This document shows positions 8,067 through 16,240 of a stretch of 64,000 nucleotides of DNA, one piece after another. The position numbers and the translations under genes were made by a program. Location of the stretch: assembly GCA_945874105.1 (NCBI GenBank), contig CAMCFJ010000007.1:30366-94365 (forward strand). The letters run 5' to 3'. This DNA is from Candidatus Nitrotoga sp. CP45 (lineage in GTDB: Bacteria; Pseudomonadota; Gammaproteobacteria; Burkholderiales; Gallionellaceae). How positions within the stretch are numbered: the stretch's first letter is position 1; each line of letters starts with the position of its first letter. The notes beneath the pieces were generated by a model. That model ran no database searches, had not been told where the DNA came from, and saw only the letters and a program-made list of their open reading frames with translations.

Positions 8067-9283
8067 GGGTAGTTTTTATTGCTTCTTGCTCTATGTTCAG
8101 CAGCTCTAACTTCGGCAATCTCAGCTCCTACCAATAACGAGTGGTTACATAAGTTTGAATAACGCCCATCGCTACATCTTACAAAATTTGCTCTATGTTC
8201 AGCAGCTCTAACTTTGGCATTCTCAGTGCCTACCAATAGCGAGTGGTCACATAAATTTGAATAACGCCCATCGCTGCATCTTGCAAAATTTGCTGTATGT
8301 GGGCTATTTACAATTCCCTTGTCGCTAGCTGATGCAGGGCTTCGAGCTTCTTCATACCTCTTTGGTTGGCTGTCTGTTTTTTGAAGCTTCTGCTCAGTTT
8401 GCATGCCAAAAAACTCGTCATTTGTTAAGCCTTTGTCATTGCTTGGCATCTTATCCGCTTGTGTATCTTTTACTTGTGCGGACTCACCTCTCAAATCTAC
8501 TAACCTAGCAAAACCATCTGCTTCAAGCATCAATCTGTTCGCCTCAACTTCACTTTGCACAGACTCTAGCGACCCGCGCCTATAACGGAATTCCCCACAC
8601 CGGCTGTTGTAGTCATGAATCTTGGTATTAAACAGATCAACCTCGTTGTTTGCATGTTGATTGATAGTATTTTTCATCGCACCAAGTCGAATATCCTCAG
8701 AAAGACAATATCGAATTTGATCGCGAGAAAGTGAAAGATTGGTGCCAACTGGTGGCTTATCCTCCATAGGCAAAGCGGGTGAATAAACCGCAGCTGAGGG
8801 AGTGGTTGGTTCTGAATTGGGTATAGCGGCAGGTGCATACGTGGACGGTGCCGAATCTGCGGATGAAGGGGTATGCGACGTACTCTTCTCTTGGTCGGGA
8901 TTACCGATGCTTATCAAAATAACCATCACAATAATCCCTATGCCCCCAACCCACTTTGCGCCTGAGCTACCAACACGGATAACCTTCCTTTTTTTTATTG
9001 GTTGGTACAAAGTACAGCCTGGCACATGACTGACGTTAGGTGGTGAGTCAATCTCATGACTGTGTGAGTGTAGCGGAGGTTGGTCATTAACCTGTGGCGC
9101 TCCTGTTTGTGCCGTTGTGTGTTGCGTGCTACTTGCTGATGACACTGTTGTCTCAGATTTAGGCGTAAGCTGGTTGGATGATTCACAGGTTGCGGATGCA
9201 ATATCCTTGCTGATATCCGAAACGAGATCGCCGAAACCACCAAAGCCCTTTTTTTGATTGCCATCAGAAGATTTGTCAGTCAT
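8063..9283 (-). CDS. Single-pass membrane protein with C-terminal tandem repeat (406 aa)
   Basis: Order of parts: a Ser/Thr-rich N-terminal tail (1-95), a basic stretch (KKRKVIRVG) and one membrane segment (about 111-128, WVGGIGIIVMVILISIG). A Ser/Pro-rich linker leads to a conserved-looking domain (about 190-265: RDQIRYCLSEDIRLGAM ... DYNSRCGEFRYRRGSLE) that I associate with uncharacterised proteins. Finally come two 34-residue repeats (NFARCSDGRYSNLC...). The basic flank on the N-side suggests that the N-tail is cytoplasmic and the rest periplasmic, where the paired cysteines could form disulfides. It lies 14 bases after the AAA+ gene and overlaps the J-like gene by 4. It may anchor the chaperone system at the membrane (inference). 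Confidence 0.75.
   Translation of the reverse strand: MTDKSSDGNQKKGFGGFGDLVSDISKDIASATCESSNQLTPKSETTVSSASSTQHTTAQTGAPQVNDQPPLHSHSHEIDSPPNVSHVPGCTLYQPIKKRKVIRVGSSGAKWVGGIGIIVMVILISIGNPDQEKSTSHTPSSADSAPSTYAPAAIPNSEPTTPSAAVYSPALPMEDKPPVGTNLSLSRDQIRYCLSEDIRLGAMKNTINQHANNEVDLFNTKIHDYNSRCGEFRYRRGSLESVQSEVEANRLMLEADGFARLVDLRGESAQVKDTQADKMPSNDKGLTNDEFFGMQTEQKLQKTDSQPKRYEEARSPASASDKGIVNSPHTANFARCSDGRYSNLCDHSLLVGTENAKVRAAEHRANFVRCSDGRYSNLCNHSLLVGAEIAEVRAAEHRARSNKNYP
8089..8292 (-). repeat. Two tandem 102-bp repeats inside the membrane-protein gene
   Basis: Units 8089-8190 and 8191-8292 are nearly identical, in frame, and encode the CSDGRYSNLC...VRAAEHRA unit twice. The few differences include both silent and amino-acid changes. 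This is a recent duplication that could vary in copy number between strains. Confidence 0.9.
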
Positions 9284-9297
9284 ATCCAGTCGCTCTT

Positions 9298-10725
9298 TCA
9301 GGTAAAGCCGATTTTCCTGGGTGTGCCCTCATCGTTGCTACGCAATGGAGTTGCATCCATTGCCAACAACAGGCTGGATTGATCCAGCTTGACCTTTCCC
9401 GCCCGTGCGGCCAAGCGAGCGCCTTCCCTGACAGCGAACGCAACATCGGATAACGGGCGGCCTGTCAGGCGTTTTGCAAGTAAGGCCGCATCAATATCAT
9501 TTTCGCATGGCAAGTCTTTTACCAACTTCTCTAACAAGGCATGTACCTCTTCTTCTGATGCCATTCCTACCTTGACCACATGGTCAAATCGACCTCGCCG
9601 CAAGATGGCCGCATCAATCATTTCGATCTTGTTAGTCATCGCGATAATCAACACGCGATTTTTTATTGCCTCTGGTATGCGACGGAGGAACTCCGCGACT
9701 TCTTCAATATGATGCTGGCCTGACCCTATGCCTGATTGGCGCTCGGATAAAAAGGCTTCCATTTCATCTATCACTAAAACTGCTGGCGCGCTCTCCATAG
9801 CTTTGTTAAATATCTCAGCCACTTTTTTGCTGGTTTCGTGAATATAAGGGCTGGCGACGCTGGATGCCTCGATCTGAAAACTCGGCCAGCCAAGGTAATC
9901 AACCAGCCGTTCAACAGCGAAGGTCTTGCCGCAACCCGGCGGGCCGTGCAGGATGATTGCTGACGGGAATTCGATGCCCAATACCTTGTAACGCGCTTCA
10001 TTCTCGATGATGTCAACAACGTGCTCGTTTATGAACTGCTCAAGTTCAGGACGACCGGCAAGATAAAATTGTGTTGTTTTTTGTTCATCAGACTTTGCTA
10101 CCTCTGCTGCTTCGCCTTGATCGGATATTTTTTGTGCTGGTGGATTAGGCCCGATGATTTTTTCAGAGACTTCAAAACCACCCCTGACCACCACATCGCG
10201 CAGGTGTGAAGCACCTAACCAACTCATCAATGAACGCAGGCGTCGAAACGACTTGACCGAGACTGGAACGCCGCCGGTCAACCAGCGGCCAAATGCAACG
10301 TCATCACCTTCACGGGCTGTCAAGCTATAGGTTGGCAAAATGCGCGAGAATTTTTCCGCGTAGATTGCATCTTGCAATGCACTATCCGGGTCACGCTCAC
10401 GGGTTGCGCGTAATGCTTCGGCAAAAGACAGCGCTTCGCTCTTGTTGTTTGGTGATTTACTGTTCTCTATGGGGGCGAGTTCGTGGTCAATGCCGGATGA
10501 AAACGAACCAAGAGACAAGCCATTAAAGTTAAAAAGATGCACTTGGCTTGAATCGAGCAAGCCAGTATTAAACCACTTGCGCGCCAGTGATTCCTTGAAC
10601 ACCAAATTTCGCCCACCTCCTTGAACATCGTAGATTTGCCAGTCCGTTCCTTCGAAGAGTGCAATCTTTGTTCGCCCACCATCAGGCAGAGTAAACCCAA
10701 CTGGAAGCCAAGCATCAATAATCAT
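9298..10725 (-). CDS. AAA+ ATPase (Cdc48/FtsH-like AAA module) of the Hsp70 operon
   Basis: 475 residues. The C-terminal half is a single AAA module: Walker A GPPGCGKT at 261-268, Walker B VLVIDEME at 316-323, sensor-1 asparagine (AMTN, ~365), and an arginine-finger region RRGRFD (~376-381). A sensor-2 helix (TGRPLSDVAFAVREGARLA) follows. The N-terminal ~215 residues are not a known unfoldase domain; they include a small beta-rich part (1-75) and a basic stretch (SVKSFRRLRSLMSWLG). No protease motif is present, so this is an unfoldase or remodelling ATPase and not an FtsH. The start lies 3 bases after the hsp70 stop. Coupling of an AAA+ motor with Hsp70 recalls ClpB-DnaK disaggregation in concept only. 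Confidence 0.85.
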   Translation of the reverse strand: MIIDAWLPVGFTLPDGGRTKIALFEGTDWQIYDVQGGGRNLVFKESLARKWFNTGLLDSSQVHLFNFNGLSLGSFSSGIDHELAPIENSKSPNNKSEALSFAEALRATRERDPDSALQDAIYAEKFSRILPTYSLTAREGDDVAFGRWLTGGVPVSVKSFRRLRSLMSWLGASHLRDVVVRGGFEVSEKIIGPNPPAQKISDQGEAAEVAKSDEQKTTQFYLAGRPELEQFINEHVVDIIENEARYKVLGIEFPSAIILHGPPGCGKTFAVERLVDYLGWPSFQIEASSVASPYIHETSKKVAEIFNKAMESAPAVLVIDEMEAFLSERQSGIGSGQHHIEEVAEFLRRIPEAIKNRVLIIAMTNKIEMIDAAILRRGRFDHVVKVGMASEEEVHALLEKLVKDLPCENDIDAALLAKRLTGRPLSDVAFAVREGARLAARAGKVKLDQSSLLLAMDATPLRSNDEGTPRKIGFT

Positions 10726-10728
10726 GAA

Positions 10729-13236
10729 TCAGCTACCCACAATATTGGCAACAACTAACATGTCTTGATCAGAGCTGCCATCTATACGAATACTGTTCAT
10801 CGCTCCCACAATTTCGCGCAATTCATCTATGTTGTCTGCCTGAATGGCAGCCTTGCCCGCAACCACGAGTTCGGCGTGCTGTTGTGCATTTACAAAGATA
10901 TGATCGCTTTCAGTCAGATAATTGAAGTAGTCAATAACGAACCAATCTTGACGTCTCAATATCTCGCCTGACTTTTGCCATAAGTCACGCAAATATCCGT
11001 CAAACTTTATGTCGCGTGCCTCAATGGCTTTTTGTGCCGTTTTAGCAAGACTGTCGAAAGCACTCACTTCAGTAGTCTTTGCGTGCGCACGGGCTTTTGA
11101 GTTGAAGTAATCAACACAAGCATCCAAATCCATCTGGCGCATTTCTTTTTGATGGGTTTTGCGAACCTCAGCTAATAGTTTCTTTGCATCTTGTACGCTG
11201 TTATGAGCTTCTTTGTTTGTCTCAGGATCAGTCTCGCCCGCTTGTAATGCTTCCCCTTTCTGTAAGCGATTAGATGCCTGAATAAGTTTCTCATCATCCC
11301 CCACTTTTTCAGCCACTTCATCTAGCCGTGCGCGAAGTTTTTCAGCTTCATCAATCACGCGCCGTGAAGCTTTGGAGTAATCCTGTGTCACATTTTTTAT
11401 CGAAAAATAATTTTTACTTACAAAGCTGCTGGAAATTGATGGAACAGAAATGTCTAAATGGACACAACCTGAATCCTGAACTTCATATTCGCAAATTAAA
11501 TCAGCGCCTGCTGGTATCACCCCTTCATTGAAATCACTGCCATTGATCGAGAATGATCCGATCAATTCATTTTCGCCAACTTTATCTTCAATTTCCCCTT
11601 CGCGAATTACGAAATTGATTGAGCCAGATGATCCCGCTTTTAATGATTCGGTTGATTTGAAACTCGCCTTGCCCTTTGCAGGCAGTGAACCACTTTTCTT
11701 AACCAGATAGTGAGGCACGACAGGGCCGCCAACATGGGCAAGTTTTTCGATGAATATGGAAGATGATGCAGGAATTCCTGTAATTTCGCCTTCGGTGCGG
11801 GCAATGATAATTTTGTTATTCTCAAATTTAATCGGCCCACCTTTGGCATCGAACACCCAAACCTTGAAAGTGTTATCCCCCATTTTGGGCAGTATCACAT
11901 CTATGGTCGCGGAATCTTTTAGTGCAACACGACCAGAATCCCACCCCGTATCCAGGCTATCAATTTTGAATTCAGCACCGGCAATGGCGATGCCACTAAG
12001 CTTCACCATGATTTTTGCAGTGGTTTTGGGGGTGCGCGCTGTATAGACAAATGACAAATCTAAATTGCCGCCAGCACTCACCGTGCCCCGTGAGTTTTTT
12101 CGGCCACGACTTTGTGAACCCCAATCAATTGATTCTGCAAATACAGCAGCGCCCTCAGCCACCGCAGTCATTGGATTGACTTCTGGCGTGCCATCTGAAT
12201 TCTTGCCCGCAGGAATTCCCAGCTCAAAACAGACACGATCTCGAATTGAGGGGTAATGCGTTGGGCCACCCACAAATACAATTCGTCCAATATCACCGTG
12301 ACTAAGTCCAGCCTCTTCAATCGTATCGCGCGCTGCTTGGATTGAGTCTGCAATTTTTTCAGCAATTAGTTGATCCAGCTTTGCTCTTGCAAACGGAATG
12401 TCGAGATAGATTTCGGCACCGGATTCATCGAGAATATTTAAGTCTGGCGATGCGATGACCGTTTCCTCTTTGGTCGAGAGTTCGATTTTGGCTTTTTCGG
12501 ACGCATGGAGTGAAAGATGCAGCAAGGTCTTATATTTCGGATTCCCCGCCATGTCGTCAGGCAAATCGAAATTGTCGAAAAGCCAAGGCTTGACGACGTT
12601 ATCAAGTATTTCCCGATCAAAGTCAGTGCCACCGCACATTTGAATCCCGCCATGAGCCAAAAGGTTCACTCGCCCAGATTGGCAATCGGCAATGGCAATG
12701 TCCAGCGTGCCCCCACCAAGGTCATAGACTAAAAATATTCCATCACCTTTACGTTTGCGCATCACACTCATTACCGCTGCAACAGGTTCTTGCATCAAGG
12801 CGATTTTGCCTAATCCTGCCATCTCGGCTGCCGCCATGGTCGCGTTTTTTTGCATCTGATTGAAGGCTGCGGGCACTGTGATGACAGTGCCAGTTTCTGG
12901 ATCGTTGCGAATTTCTTCAGGCAAATATCCGAAGCAAACTTTTAGGATTTCTGCCGAACACTCTTCAGGTGTCATTATCAAGTTAACTGCGGGAAGTTTC
13001 ATGGGTGTACTAGTTCCCATCATTTTCTTAAACTTCGTTGCAGCATTACCGGGTTGCCTTGCTGCAGCGTTGTAGGCGTCTTTGCCAATATATTTTTTGC
13101 CGCGCCGATCAATAAATATGGCTGATGGTGTAACGTCAGTCTGATCTGGACTTTTGTATAAGCGCAAATTTTCGCCATCAAACGAAGCAATGGCACTGTT
13201 GGTCGTGCCGAGATCAATCCCAATATAATTTTTCAC
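10729..13236 (-). CDS. Hsp70/DnaK-family chaperone, long divergent form (835 aa)
   Basis: The Hsp70 nucleotide-binding domain spans about 1-385 with all three ATP motifs: phosphate-1 GIDLGTTNS (6-14), phosphate-2 YDLGGGTLD (171-179), adenosine VGGPTHYPS (322-330). The QEPVAA segment (149-154) carries the catalytic glutamate. The rest is ~200 residues longer than housekeeping DnaK and does not look like a standard substrate-binding domain: beta-rich about 390-620, then a long helical tail with no EEVD-type end. The start is GTG 13236, overlapping the stop of the grpE-like gene (GTGA). The neighbours (GrpE-like, AAA+, J-like) suggest a dedicated chaperone machine, separate from the housekeeping dnaK operon. 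Stress or defence roles are possible but unproven. Confidence 0.92.
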   Translation of the reverse strand: MKNYIGIDLGTTNSAIASFDGENLRLYKSPDQTDVTPSAIFIDRRGKKYIGKDAYNAAARQPGNAATKFKKMMGTSTPMKLPAVNLIMTPEECSAEILKVCFGYLPEEIRNDPETGTVITVPAAFNQMQKNATMAAAEMAGLGKIALMQEPVAAVMSVMRKRKGDGIFLVYDLGGGTLDIAIADCQSGRVNLLAHGGIQMCGGTDFDREILDNVVKPWLFDNFDLPDDMAGNPKYKTLLHLSLHASEKAKIELSTKEETVIASPDLNILDESGAEIYLDIPFARAKLDQLIAEKIADSIQAARDTIEEAGLSHGDIGRIVFVGGPTHYPSIRDRVCFELGIPAGKNSDGTPEVNPMTAVAEGAAVFAESIDWGSQSRGRKNSRGTVSAGGNLDLSFVYTARTPKTTAKIMVKLSGIAIAGAEFKIDSLDTGWDSGRVALKDSATIDVILPKMGDNTFKVWVFDAKGGPIKFENNKIIIARTEGEITGIPASSSIFIEKLAHVGGPVVPHYLVKKSGSLPAKGKASFKSTESLKAGSSGSINFVIREGEIEDKVGENELIGSFSINGSDFNEGVIPAGADLICEYEVQDSGCVHLDISVPSISSSFVSKNYFSIKNVTQDYSKASRRVIDEAEKLRARLDEVAEKVGDDEKLIQASNRLQKGEALQAGETDPETNKEAHNSVQDAKKLLAEVRKTHQKEMRQMDLDACVDYFNSKARAHAKTTEVSAFDSLAKTAQKAIEARDIKFDGYLRDLWQKSGEILRRQDWFVIDYFNYLTESDHIFVNAQQHAELVVAGKAAIQADNIDELREIVGAMNSIRIDGSSDQDMLVVANIVGS

Positions 13237-13604
13237 GCTTCAACCTTTCTTAACATCACTGTTCCACCACGAACCAAACCTTCTGAACCCATGATGATGG
13301 GCTCAATCATTTGCTCGACGGCAAGCACATCGTCTGGGCCAAAATCTCCAATATTCAGTGCGGTCGCGGCGACCCCAGGATCATAAGGTTGCCCCTCCAC
13401 GTTTACCAGAGTCAAACCTGCGCCTTCCAATGTTTCTTCAAGTCGCTTCAGGTAATAGCGATATTGGCTGGTGTAACGAGCACCTTCACCCGCATCCATT
13501 TTGGAGATAAGCCGCGCAAACAACCTGCTGAATCGCCAGCTTTCGACAGATATGTCGATTAATGACTTGAACAGCACTTCGGAATTCTTTTGAATTAGTT
13601 CCAA
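13233..13604 (-). CDS. GrpE-like nucleotide exchange factor, short and divergent (123 aa)
   Basis: A helical first half (ELIQKNSEVLFKSLIDISVE ... RYYLKRLEETLEGAG) leads into a small beta domain (VEGQPYDPGVAATALN ... IIMGSEGLVRGGTVMLRK). This matches the GrpE order of helix pair plus C-terminal beta domain, including the 'P-x-D-P' and '(L/V)-R-x-(A/G)-x-V' positions. It lacks the long N-terminal helices of housekeeping GrpE. The start is TTG 13604 with an AGGGGAA site upstream; no ATG fits. It is the first gene of the operon and overlaps hsp70, which is strong context for an exchange factor of that Hsp70. Confidence 0.75.
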   Translation of the reverse strand: MELIQKNSEVLFKSLIDISVESWRFSRLFARLISKMDAGEGARYTSQYRYYLKRLEETLEGAGLTLVNVEGQPYDPGVAATALNIGDFGPDDVLAVEQMIEPIIMGSEGLVRGGTVMLRKVEA

Positions 13605-13891
13605 GAAAGGTTCCCCTGTTGTTTTTATTATTTATGCTTGTTATTGCCAATGACCACGCTGCAATAACGCCTTTCATGGCGCAATTTTCCTTGCTCGACT
13701 ATTTTGCTCAGAGTCAGTGTGACTATTTTTTTACTTCGTTATGTCAACTTTACGGACACCTGAGCAGGGTACTCTGCTTTCGCGCTAACAGTCATACTTC
13801 GGAAGCACAGTAATGTACTGTAATGTCCAGCATAATCCTAACGTTTAATACCACCCACCCGAGGAGCTACAAGATGGCACGGCATTCCACT

Positions 13892-13981
13892 AGCTAAAGG
13901 GGTCAGCTTCGCATTGTTTTTTTGATTTACTTTCATTCATTACTCCCGTTGAAATTTAATTCGAAGCTGACCCCGTTGACC
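13892..13981. repeat. REP-like 90-bp element, copy C
   Basis: Same ends as copies A and B (AGCTAAAGGGGTCAGCTTCG ... CGAAGCTGACCCCGTTGACC) with a few changes in the AT-rich centre. It lies upstream of the hsp70 operon, unlinked to any ybbP fragment, so the element also moves by itself. Confidence 0.8.
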
Positions 13982-14002
13982 GAGGAATCATGCGCACACT
14001 TG

Positions 14003-14072
14003 CTGTCATTCCGAAACGAAGTGGGGAATCTTGCGCACACCACAAGATTTCTCCCTTCAGTCGAAATGACAG
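14003..14072. repeat. Imperfect inverted repeat (CTGTCATTCCGAA type)
   Basis: The left arm starts CTGTCATTCCGAAACGAAG and the right arm ends CTTCAGTCGAAATGACAG. They pair over about 30 bases with mismatches around a GCGCACACC loop. Repeats beginning CTGTCATTCCGAA are common in intergenic DNA of proteobacteria. It follows directly on REP-like copy C. Confidence 0.6.
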
Positions 14073-14151
14073 GATAGGGTGATGCCTGATGTGTTGGCAA
14101 CGATGCTGTTCAGGAGACACTCACCAGTCCGAACCCTTCATTACAAACCGT

Positions 14152-15093
14152 TCACGGTTCCCGTCGCGCTTTCAGTTTTTGCTTGAGCGACGCCATGACT
14201 GAGATAGTCGCTTCCTCCCCGGCCAGTATGGCGAGGTTGCGTCCCTGAAAATCGTTGGATTTCATCTTCGCCAGACTGGGGGAAATGACTACATCCGCGC
14301 CCTTTAATTCGTGCCGGTTGATGCTCTGCCCCATGATGGTAAATGTTTGCAGCAACACTTCCAGCGAACTGCTGGTAGCCTGCGCCTCGGGTGGCGTGGA
14401 AATATTCACCGCGATCACGAAGTCAGCCCCCATTTCACGGGCATATTGCACGGGTACCGGTGACACCAGGCCGCCATCGACATAGTTGTGATCGCCAATC
14501 TTGACTGCTTGAAATATCCCCGGCACCGAAGATGAGGCGCGTACGGCCAAGCCGGTGTTGCCGCGCCGAAATAATATCGAGGTGCCCGTGTTTAGGTCAG
14601 TTGCCACCGCACCGAAGGGGATTTTCATTTTTTCAATCGGCAGGTTACTAATGGCCTTGTTCACGTAGTTTTGTAGCGCTTCGCCTTTTAGTACACCGAC
14701 TGACTTGGTAAAGAATGGCACGGTCCAGTCGGTAATGCCGGCCTCGTCCATGTCAATTGCCATTTTTTGCAAAGCGAACCCGCTGTTGCCCGCAGCATAC
14801 AGTGCGCCGACCACACTACCGGCACTGGTGCCTACCACGATGTCGGGCACAATACCTTGTAATTCAAGTATTTTTATTACGCCAATGTGGGCAAACCCGC
14901 GTGCCGCGCCGCCACCCAGGACCAAACCGATTTTAATCGGTCGTGGTGGCTTGGGAAGCGCCGGTGTGGACGCCGATGGGGATAAAACTCCAGGCTGTGC
15001 AGTTGTTGATGATTCCGGGGCGGTGGTTTGACACGCAACCAAGGCAATGCAGATGGCAACAAGCTGTAAAGATAAAAAGGGGATGGATTTCAT
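14152..15093 (-). CDS. Patatin-like phospholipase, lipoprotein (RssA type)
   Basis: 313 residues from the ATG giving MKSIPFLSLQLVAICIALVA; further upstream starts would place 34 residues before a clear lipoprotein signal peptide. The lipobox ALVAC puts the lipidated cysteine at about residue 21, then a Pro/Ser-rich linker. The patatin domain shows the oxyanion hole GGGAARG, the nucleophile elbow GTSAG (G-x-S-x-G) and the DGG motif of the Ser-Asp dyad (VDGGLVSPVP). It would hydrolyse acyl ester bonds of lipids at the inner face of the envelope. It is followed on the same strand by nothing before the repeats at 14.0 kb. Confidence 0.9.
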   Translation of the reverse strand: MKSIPFLSLQLVAICIALVACQTTAPESSTTAQPGVLSPSASTPALPKPPRPIKIGLVLGGGAARGFAHIGVIKILELQGIVPDIVVGTSAGSVVGALYAAGNSGFALQKMAIDMDEAGITDWTVPFFTKSVGVLKGEALQNYVNKAISNLPIEKMKIPFGAVATDLNTGTSILFRRGNTGLAVRASSSVPGIFQAVKIGDHNYVDGGLVSPVPVQYAREMGADFVIAVNISTPPEAQATSSSLEVLLQTFTIMGQSINRHELKGADVVISPSLAKMKSNDFQGRNLAILAGEEATISVMASLKQKLKARREP

Positions 15094-15242
15094 TAACAAC
15101 GCACTTTTGTGGTAGACGAGAGAGTATAGATCAATCCGGTGCCGAATCATCGGACGAGTCACCAGGCAAATCACCTTGTGTATCAGCCTGTGCATCCCAC
15201 AAAGGAATCAAAAATCTGCGCTTGATCGCTGTGCCATCCAGC

Positions 15243-16094
15243 TCACATTTTAAGTATGAATTGTGCTTTTTTATGCCCTTGACTAGCCGCTTTTTGAAAC
15301 CATTCGATAGCTTTCATAATATCCTTGGTTACGCCTTCGCCATCTCGATACATCAAACCTAGATTGTATTGCGCATCGGCATGTTGCTGATCAGCCGCTT
15401 TCTGAAACCACTCAATGGCTTTCGCAATGTCCTTGGTGACGCCTTCTCCGTCTCGATACATTACGCCCAGATTGTATTGCGCTTCGGCATGTTGCTGAGC
15501 AGCTGCTTTTTGAAACCACTCAAATGTTTTGGCAATATCCTTGCGCACACCTTCGCCATTGGAATACATCCAGCCGAGGTTGTATTGCGCTTCGGCATGC
15601 CCTTGAGCAGCCGCTTTTTGATACCACTCCATTGCTTTCGCAACGTCTTTCGGCACGCCTTCGCCAAAGGCATATATCACGCCAAGGAAGAATTGCGCTT
15701 CAGCATGCCCTTGACTAGCGGCTTTCTGGAACCACTCAATAGCATTGGCAGCGTTCTTGGATGTTCCGTCACCTTTGGCATACATCACGCCGAGGATGAA
15801 TTGCGCTCCGACATGTCCTTGAGCCGCAGCTTTCTGAAACCACTCAAAGCTCTTGGCCGCATCTTTAAGCACACCTTCGCCCTTGGAGTATATCGAGCCG
15901 AGCTTGTATTGCGCCTCAGCATCTCCTCGTGCAGCAGCTTTCTGCAACAACAGAAATGGATCTTCTGGCGGCGTTGATACCTTTTTCTGCACAGCAGGCG
16001 CAGCAGCTTTGCTCTTGATGCCAGCCGCTTGCGCGCCGCAATTGGCAAGTATTAGCAATAATGCAGTAAGTAAAGGAATTGAGATAACGTTCAC
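15243..16094 (-). CDS. Sel1-repeat protein (exported)
   Basis: 283 residues: a signal peptide (MNVISIPLLTALLLILANCG, cleaved after about residue 23), a short Lys/Pro linker, then six complete and one partial Sel1 repeats of 36 residues. The repeat consensus is A-x-EWFQKAAxQGHAEAQYxLGxMYxxGEGVxKD. These TPR-like alpha-solenoids bind partner proteins; many such proteins act in the periplasm. The repeats are so alike at the DNA level (108-base period) that copy number could change by recombination. It is transcribed toward the patatin gene, 149 bases away, possibly as one unit. Confidence 0.9.
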   Translation of the reverse strand: MNVISIPLLTALLLILANCGAQAAGIKSKAAAPAVQKKVSTPPEDPFLLLQKAAARGDAEAQYKLGSIYSKGEGVLKDAAKSFEWFQKAAAQGHVGAQFILGVMYAKGDGTSKNAANAIEWFQKAASQGHAEAQFFLGVIYAFGEGVPKDVAKAMEWYQKAAAQGHAEAQYNLGWMYSNGEGVRKDIAKTFEWFQKAAAQQHAEAQYNLGVMYRDGEGVTKDIAKAIEWFQKAADQQHADAQYNLGLMYRDGEGVTKDIMKAIEWFQKAASQGHKKAQFILKM

Positions 16095-16186
16095 TGTATG
16101 TTCACCTTTATCAAATTAGATTATAGCGAAGTGCAATTCCCTCATCGTCAAATTTTTGCGTGACCAATCAATCATAATCAATCACA

Positions 16187-16222
16187 AACAAAAACTCCCG
16201 TCGAGTGCGGGAGTTTTTGTTT
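16187..16222 (-). terminator. Rho-independent terminator of the nuo operon
   Basis: ACAAAAACTCCCG ... CGGGAGTTTTTGT forms a strong stem (ACTCCCG/CGGGAGT extended by A:T pairs) with a 7-base loop (TCGAGTG) and T-runs on both sides. It lies 19 bases after the nuoN stop. Symmetric A/T flanks would let it act in both directions. Confidence 0.9.
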
Positions 16223-16240
16223 TCTACATTGCAGATTCGT

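Larger units (their letters stand above)
13605..14151. other. Intergenic region with two repeat elements
   Basis: No gene is supported in these 547 bases. The right part holds REP-like copy C and a second inverted repeat, listed separately. The part next to 13604 should hold the promoter of the hsp70 operon (read on the minus strand); it is AT-rich, but I could not fix a convincing -35/-10 pair or a sigma-32 site by eye. Confidence 0.6.
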
